A DNA stretch of 64,000 nucleotides from DATARH01 sp035309005 (GTDB taxonomy: Bacteria > Pseudomonadota > Alphaproteobacteria > ATCC43930 > CGMCC-115725). A program made the position numbers and the translations under genes. Numbering within the stretch: position 1 is the stretch's first letter; each line of letters starts with the position of its first letter. Under the pieces are notes generated by a model. It saw only the letters and a program-made list of their open reading frames with translations, made no database searches and was not told the origin of the DNA. The stretch is taken from positions 1 to 64,000 of the forward strand of contig DATGFP010000117.1 in NCBI GenBank assembly GCA_035309005.1. The letters run 5' to 3'. Of the stretch, positions 59,866-64,000 are shown piece by piece.

Positions 59866-61442
59866 CCCGCCGCTTCGAGGCGCCGGCGCCCCTCCGGCAC
59901 AGGCATTGTGCCGAGCGCCGCATCGATCACCAGGCTGCCGAGCCGGTGGGCCGGCACGTCGATGCGTCGCGGGGCGCCGCTTGCGCCCGGCCAGATCGCA
60001 TAGTCGCTGTGCGGCTCATCGAAGCCGAAATGGGCGAACGCCCCGGAGAGGCTCGGCAGATGGTCGCCATAAAAGCCGAGCACCGCATTGTCGTCGCGCC
60101 GCTCGAGCCCGGCCGCCAAGAGGCGCAGCATCTCGTCCGAGCGGCGCAGCCCGTCGAGATAGCGCAACAGTCCGCCGTCGTCGGGCAACTCGCCGCGATC
60201 GAAGAGGCGTTCGATCGCCGGATCGAGCGGCGGCCCTTTCGCCATCCACGGCCCGTGATTGCCCATCGTGATCGCGAAGATGAAGGTGCGCGGGCCGGCG
60301 GCGTCGAGAAGGCGCAGGATATGGCGGCCGAGCTCGGGGTCCGGGCAATAGGGCGGCCGCCGTGCGCCGCCCAGCGTCTCGCGGCCGAGGAACTCGTCGA
60401 AGCCGAGCGCCGGCATAACCAGGTCGCGGCGGAAAAAGCGGCGATCGAACGGGTGCAGGCAGATCGTGCGATAGCCCGCTCGGCGCAGCCGCCAGACCTG
60501 CGATGCGAGCGGCACCCGCGCCAGCGCGTAATAGGGATTGAAGCGATCGTAGCCGAGTTCACTCTCGGGGACCCCGCTGAGCACGGCAAATTCGGTGCGC
60601 ATCGTGTTGGCCCCCCAGCCCGGCACTTCGAGCCGGCCGAACTGGGCCGCTGATGTGCAGCAGGCTTCGAAGCCTGGCAGCAGCTCGCGCGGGATGCGCG
60701 GCGACAGGCGGCGTGCGTCGAAGAACGATTCGCACTGCACGATGACGATTGGTCCTCCTGTCGGGCCGCCTTCGGGCTCGCCCCGCGCCCGCACTAGGGC
60801 CGGTGCCGCGAGGCTGCGCTGCCGCGCCGGCCGCTCGGCCCGCGCCAGGACAGTATGCACAATCAGCATCGCGAAGGGGCCGAGCGCTGCCGCGTCGACG
60901 TCGGGCTCGCCGCGCGGCTCCAGGCGGTGCAGCACGCGCGCAGCGGCGGCGAGCGGAAAGGGGCACGCCAGCAGCCACAGGACAGCCGCGAACAGCGCCG
61001 CCGCGCCCGCCGCCGCGAGCGGCTGCGGCGGCCACAGGGGCGGCTCGATCGCCAGCAACATCACGGCCAGCGCTAGCGCCGCCGCGCCCCCGCCCAGCAC
61101 CAGGCCAGGCCCGGCAAACGGTAGATAGAGATGCGGATGGGTGAAGACCTGCGGCAGCTCGACCGATTCAGAAAACACCACCGGTTCGCGCAGCGTCTCT
61201 CGCATCGCGTAATCGGCCACCGTGAAGGCAGCGCCGAGCGCCAGCACCACGACGCCGACAAAGAGCGGTCGCCCGCTGGCGATGCCGAGGAGCAGCGCGC
61301 CCAGCGCCAGCGGTGCGGCGTCGAGCAGCAGCGCCGCCGGGCCGCCAAAACGCGAGCGCGCGAGGCGCCGCGGCATCAGCCAACCCGCGACGACGAGGCC
61401 CCCGCCGGGGGCGACGTGCAGCAGCACTGTGACCGGCCCCAT
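59862..61442 (-). CDS. LtaS/sulfatase-type phosphotransferase of the capsule locus
   Basis: 526 residues from ATG 61442. About five membrane helices in residues 1-210, then an extracytoplasmic alkaline-phosphatase-fold domain: IVIVQCESFFDARRL, GANTMRTEFAVLSG with the Thr nucleophile, HPFDRRFFRR, IFAITMGNHGPW and GFYGDHLPSL metal ligands. LtaS relatives transfer phosphoglycerol or phosphoethanolamine; with kpsC nearby, decoration of a capsular polymer with phosphoglycerol is the likely job. Starts 5 bases after the SDR stop on the same strand. Confidence 0.88.
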   Translation of the reverse strand: MGPVTVLLHVAPGGGLVVAGWLMPRRLARSRFGGPAALLLDAAPLALGALLLGIASGRPLFVGVVVLALGAAFTVADYAMRETLREPVVFSESVELPQVFTHPHLYLPFAGPGLVLGGGAAALALAVMLLAIEPPLWPPQPLAAAGAAALFAAVLWLLACPFPLAAAARVLHRLEPRGEPDVDAAALGPFAMLIVHTVLARAERPARQRSLAAPALVRARGEPEGGPTGGPIVIVQCESFFDARRLSPRIPRELLPGFEACCTSAAQFGRLEVPGWGANTMRTEFAVLSGVPESELGYDRFNPYYALARVPLASQVWRLRRAGYRTICLHPFDRRFFRRDLVMPALGFDEFLGRETLGGARRPPYCPDPELGRHILRLLDAAGPRTFIFAITMGNHGPWMAKGPPLDPAIERLFDRGELPDDGGLLRYLDGLRRSDEMLRLLAAGLERRDDNAVLGFYGDHLPSLSGAFAHFGFDEPHSDYAIWPGASGAPRRIDVPAHRLGSLVIDAALGTMPVPEGRRRLEAAG

Positions 61443-61446
61443 CGCT

Positions 61447-62226
61447 TCACGCCGCCCGAATACGAAAGCGGAAGCCGCGCAGGATGCGGTCGCCGAGCAG
61501 CGCCGGGGCGAGGTCACAGAAGTGCATGCCGAGCACTAGCGGCCAGGGAAAATTGACGCGCGCGCGGCCGCGGTCGATGCCGCGCTTGATGCGGCGGGCG
61601 GCGCACTCGCCGCTCGCCAGAAACGGCACCGGCCCGTCCCAGCGGTCGGTCATTGGCGACGCAAAAAAGCCCGGGCACACCACCGTCACCCCGACGCCGT
61701 GCGGCGCAAGCAGCGGTCGCAGCGCCTCGCCGTAGGCCCGCAAGCCCGCTTTGCTGGCGCAGTAGCCGGGGCTGTAGGGCAGGCCGCGGAAGGCCGCTAC
61801 CGAGGCGATCGCGACGATCCGGCCGCGGCCGCGCGCGCACAACAGCGGCGCCAGCGGCGCGATCGTGTGCACCGCGCCATTGAGGTTGACCGCGATCTGC
61901 CGCAGCGTCGTCGCGGCCTCTTCGCCGGGGCTTCCCGGTTCCGCCCCGGCCGAGGTGCCGGCGTTGGCGATCAGCAGTTCAATGGGATGGGCGCGGTCGA
62001 ATTCGCCGAGCCAGGCGGCAAGCGCGGCGCCGTCGGCGACGTCGATCGCGGCGCTGCTGACGCTTGCCCCGGCCGCCCGACACGCGGAGGCGGTCAGGGC
62101 GAGACGCTCCGAGTTGCGCGCGACGAGGCCCATCACCGTGTCCGGGGCGGCGTAGGCGCGGGCCAGCGCGGCGCCGAGCCCGCTCGAGGCGCCAGTGATC
62201 ACCACGACCCGGTAAGGTGCCCGCAT
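61447..62226 (-). CDS. SDR-family oxidoreductase of the capsule operon
   Basis: 259 residues. VVVITGASSGLGAALARAYA, LLIANAGTSAGAEPG, VAIASVAAFRGLPYSPGYCA and YCASKAGLRAYGEAL (YxxxK) give an NADP-dependent SDR. The ATG shares one base with the KpsC stop (TGATG), so translation is coupled. In many gram-negative capsule loci an SDR like this sits between kpsC and a sulfatase-type phosphotransferase, perhaps to tailor a sugar or to act on a lipid anchor. Exact substrate unknown. Confidence 0.9.
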   Translation of the reverse strand: MRAPYRVVVITGASSGLGAALARAYAAPDTVMGLVARNSERLALTASACRAAGASVSSAAIDVADGAALAAWLGEFDRAHPIELLIANAGTSAGAEPGSPGEEAATTLRQIAVNLNGAVHTIAPLAPLLCARGRGRIVAIASVAAFRGLPYSPGYCASKAGLRAYGEALRPLLAPHGVGVTVVCPGFFASPMTDRWDGPVPFLASGECAARRIKRGIDRGRARVNFPWPLVLGMHFCDLAPALLGDRILRGFRFRIRAA

Positions 62227-64000
62227 CAGGGGCGCGGCCGCTCGCTCAGCCCGCGCGCCGGCGACGCGCCGACGATGGGGAGCACTGCGCGAACCTCGCT
62301 AAGCCGCCGCGCGATCATCCCCTGCAAGCGGCGGGCCAGCACCAGCGGTCCGGGCCGCCACAATCCCGGCTGGTCGAGACGCTCGATGATCAGCTCAGGC
62401 CCGCACGGCAGCCGGGTCAGCGGGTCGAGATAGCGCGGATAAAGAATGAGGGCGCCGGCGACCAATTCGTCGAGCGTCAAGCGGCGGCCGCGGTCGATCG
62501 GCAGCTGGTCTACGGTCAACCCCCACCCGGCATAGAACGGCCGGCCGTAGACGACGACGCGCCGCCCGCGCAGCAGCGCCTCGAAGCCGGCGAGCGAGGT
62601 CATCGTGTGCACTTCGTCGACCACGGCGAGGAGCGCGGCCGTCGCGGCGCTGCCGACGAACAGATCAGCGAAGCGCCGCGCCGTGGTGTCGGGTACGGCG
62701 CCCTGGCGGTGCCCGGCAGCGACGTCGGGATGCGGCTTATAGAGGATGCACGCGTCGGGGTTCGCCGCCCGAACGGCGGCGAGGAGGTCGCGGTTGGTGC
62801 GGACCGCGCCGCCGCCGCAAGTGATCGAAAGGTCGTCTTCGACTTGGCCCGGCACCAGGATGCAGCGTCGCCCGGCCGGCAGGTCCAGCTCGGCGGCGCC
62901 GGCGGCGAGGTTGTATTTGGTGACGCCGCGGCTGACGAGCTGGCCCGCCAGACGCTGCGCCCGCGCCAGCAGCGCCGGCGCGAACTCGGTCTCAGCGAGC
63001 AGGGTTTCGAGGTCGCTCGGCTGGCGCGGATCGAAATACATGCCGCGGGCATCGCAGACGAGCGAGGCCGGCGGCAGGAAGTCGGAGCCGAGGCCGACCG
63101 AGCGGATGAACCCGTCCTCGACGCGGATCAGCCTCACCCCATGCCGCGCCGCCGCCGCAGCGAGGCCGTCCGGCAGCCGCGATGCCCAGCCGGCGATGGC
63201 ACCGGGCGGCCCGGGTCCGCGCCGCGTCGCGGCAAGCGCGTCCGCGGCGGTGCGGCGGAACACTGGGCCGCCGGCCGACGAGCGCAGGAAATCCGCGATG
63301 CGTCGGCGCTTCCAGAACGACATCCCGACGCACACCGCGACGCCGCGGTTGGCATCGTCGAGCCGGCGCCAGTCGGCGAGGATCGCTAGCGCTTCCTCGA
63401 AGCTCGTGGCGGTGTTGCGAAACGGGTCGCGGTAGCGCGTCGCGAGCAGGCAGGCGGCGGCGAAGAGCTCGTCGACCGTTCGCCGAAACCCGTGCTGCGG
63501 CAGGCCGGGCGCGTCGTCCGTGACGCTCCAGCCGGCGTAGAACGCCTCGCCAAACGCGGTGACCGGGACTCCCGCAATGAGGGCGAGAAAGCCGAACTCG
63601 CCGCCGGCGCTGTAGACCCGCTTCGCCCGAGGAAGCATCAGCCAGGGGTCGATCGCCGCGCCGAGCACGGTAGCGCCTCGCGCCGCGTTGGAGGCTAGGC
63701 CGGCGCTCAGTCGACCGCCGGCAAGACCGGCGGCGAGAACGATGAGTCGCTGGGCAGGGTGTTCGGCCGTGGCGCGGTCGAGCATCGCCGCCGCGACCGC
63801 CGCATCCGGCGCCGCGCCGCGCTCGGCGGCCACGAGATCGACCACCGCAAGGCCGTCACCCGGCGGCAGCCGGGTCCCGTCGCCGCCGTGCCACCATGCG
63901 CCGCCGATTCGCGCCGCCGCGAGCGCCCGGCGCGCCGCCGCCGCCCGCGCCAAGAGCGTGCGATCCTCCCAGCCGCGCTCGGCGAGGATGCCACCGGGCG
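62226..64000 (-). CDS. kpsC: KpsC-like capsule Kdo transferase, N-terminus cut by window edge
   Basis: 590 residues in the window; the reading frame stays open through base 64000, so the N-terminus is missing. Two related halves, as in KpsC: each has a glycosyltransferase-B-like core with VYGRPFYAGWGLT (second) and AFGEAFYAGWSVT (first) motifs, and IRVEDGFIRSVGLGSDFLPP, KYNLA, LVPGQVEDDLS and YKPHPDV. KpsC adds the first beta-Kdo residues to the phosphatidylglycerol acceptor of ABC-exported capsules. Coupled to the SDR and LtaS-type genes. Confidence 0.93.
   Translation of the reverse strand, partial: PGGILAERGWEDRTLLARAAAARRALAAARIGGAWWHGGDGTRLPPGDGLAVVDLVAAERGAAPDAAVAAAMLDRATAEHPAQRLIVLAAGLAGGRLSAGLASNAARGATVLGAAIDPWLMLPRAKRVYSAGGEFGFLALIAGVPVTAFGEAFYAGWSVTDDAPGLPQHGFRRTVDELFAAACLLATRYRDPFRNTATSFEEALAILADWRRLDDANRGVAVCVGMSFWKRRRIADFLRSSAGGPVFRRTAADALAATRRGPGPPGAIAGWASRLPDGLAAAAARHGVRLIRVEDGFIRSVGLGSDFLPPASLVCDARGMYFDPRQPSDLETLLAETEFAPALLARAQRLAGQLVSRGVTKYNLAAGAAELDLPAGRRCILVPGQVEDDLSITCGGGAVRTNRDLLAAVRAANPDACILYKPHPDVAAGHRQGAVPDTTARRFADLFVGSAATAALLAVVDEVHTMTSLAGFEALLRGRRVVVYGRPFYAGWGLTVDQLPIDRGRRLTLDELVAGALILYPRYLDPLTRLPCGPELIIERLDQPGLWRPGPLVLARRLQGMIARRLSEVRAVLPIVGASPARGLSERPRP

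Overview
The window is GC-rich, gene-dense bacterial DNA with no IS element, tRNA, rRNA or CRISPR array visible. It looks like an alphaproteobacterium, probably near the Rhodospirillales. The signs are an IscR-type regulator next to cysE and a NifS-like desulfurase, a RibB protein fused to a cysteine-free cyclohydrolase II-like domain, an acyl-CoA synthetase/SDR/phosphotransferase/DUF6285 operon, a GcrA-like zinc knuckle in a phage regulator, and many GTG starts with ATGA/GTGA gene overlaps. Genus cannot be assigned from the sequence alone.

Region 1 (1-7360) is one end of a prophage or domesticated phage. On the minus strand, read from the right, it holds a zinc-knuckle/DUF6456 regulator, a shortened terminase small subunit, the terminase large subunit, a small structural protein, a secreted pectate-lyase-fold protein with four beta repeats, and a portal protein cut by the left edge. 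A divergent CI/LexA-like repressor (6643-7323) closes it, with abutting near-consensus promoters between repressor and regulator and a separate strong promoter for the packaging genes.

Region 2 (7361-9300) holds a metallo-beta-lactamase-fold hydrolase, the stub of a zinc alcohol dehydrogenase, a lower-GC HEPN-like gene and a 20-bp palindrome. It looks like a small accessory patch.

Region 3 (9300-39400) is mostly metabolic: two luciferase-like flavin oxidoreductases, alpha/beta hydrolases, a VOC protein, an Fsr-like MFS pump, an amidohydrolase, a CmcJ-like oxygenase, ndk, ubiE-ubiB, mutM (fourth zinc ligand lost), enoyl-CoA hydratase and MOSC. A seven-gene minus-strand run follows (acyl-CoA synthetase, SDR, phosphotransferase, DUF6285, RibB, Gfo/Idh, S9 peptidase). 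An iron-sulfur/cysteine operon (cysE-iscR-desulfurase-A-type carrier) ends in a TauD-like dioxygenase.

Region 4 (39400-49350) is a glycan locus. It has rfbA-rfbB for dTDP-4-keto-6-deoxyglucose, a 654-residue unrecognised protein, two FkbM methyltransferases with an extra N-terminal domain, and a tandem pair of paralogous proteins that look like degenerate sulfotransferases joined to a beta-sandwich. This is the best candidate for an undescribed system.

Region 5 (49400-55240) carries housekeeping and stress genes (CoA-binding, DUF1345, universal stress, Nudix, gamma-glutamyltransferase, DUF427, SDR). Region 6 (55380-59865) has two tandem cytochromes P450 lacking the usual I-helix acid, followed by a B12-dependent radical SAM enzyme. 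Region 7 (59862-64000) is a capsule locus: KpsC-like Kdo transferase (cut by the right edge), SDR and an LtaS/sulfatase-type phosphotransferase.
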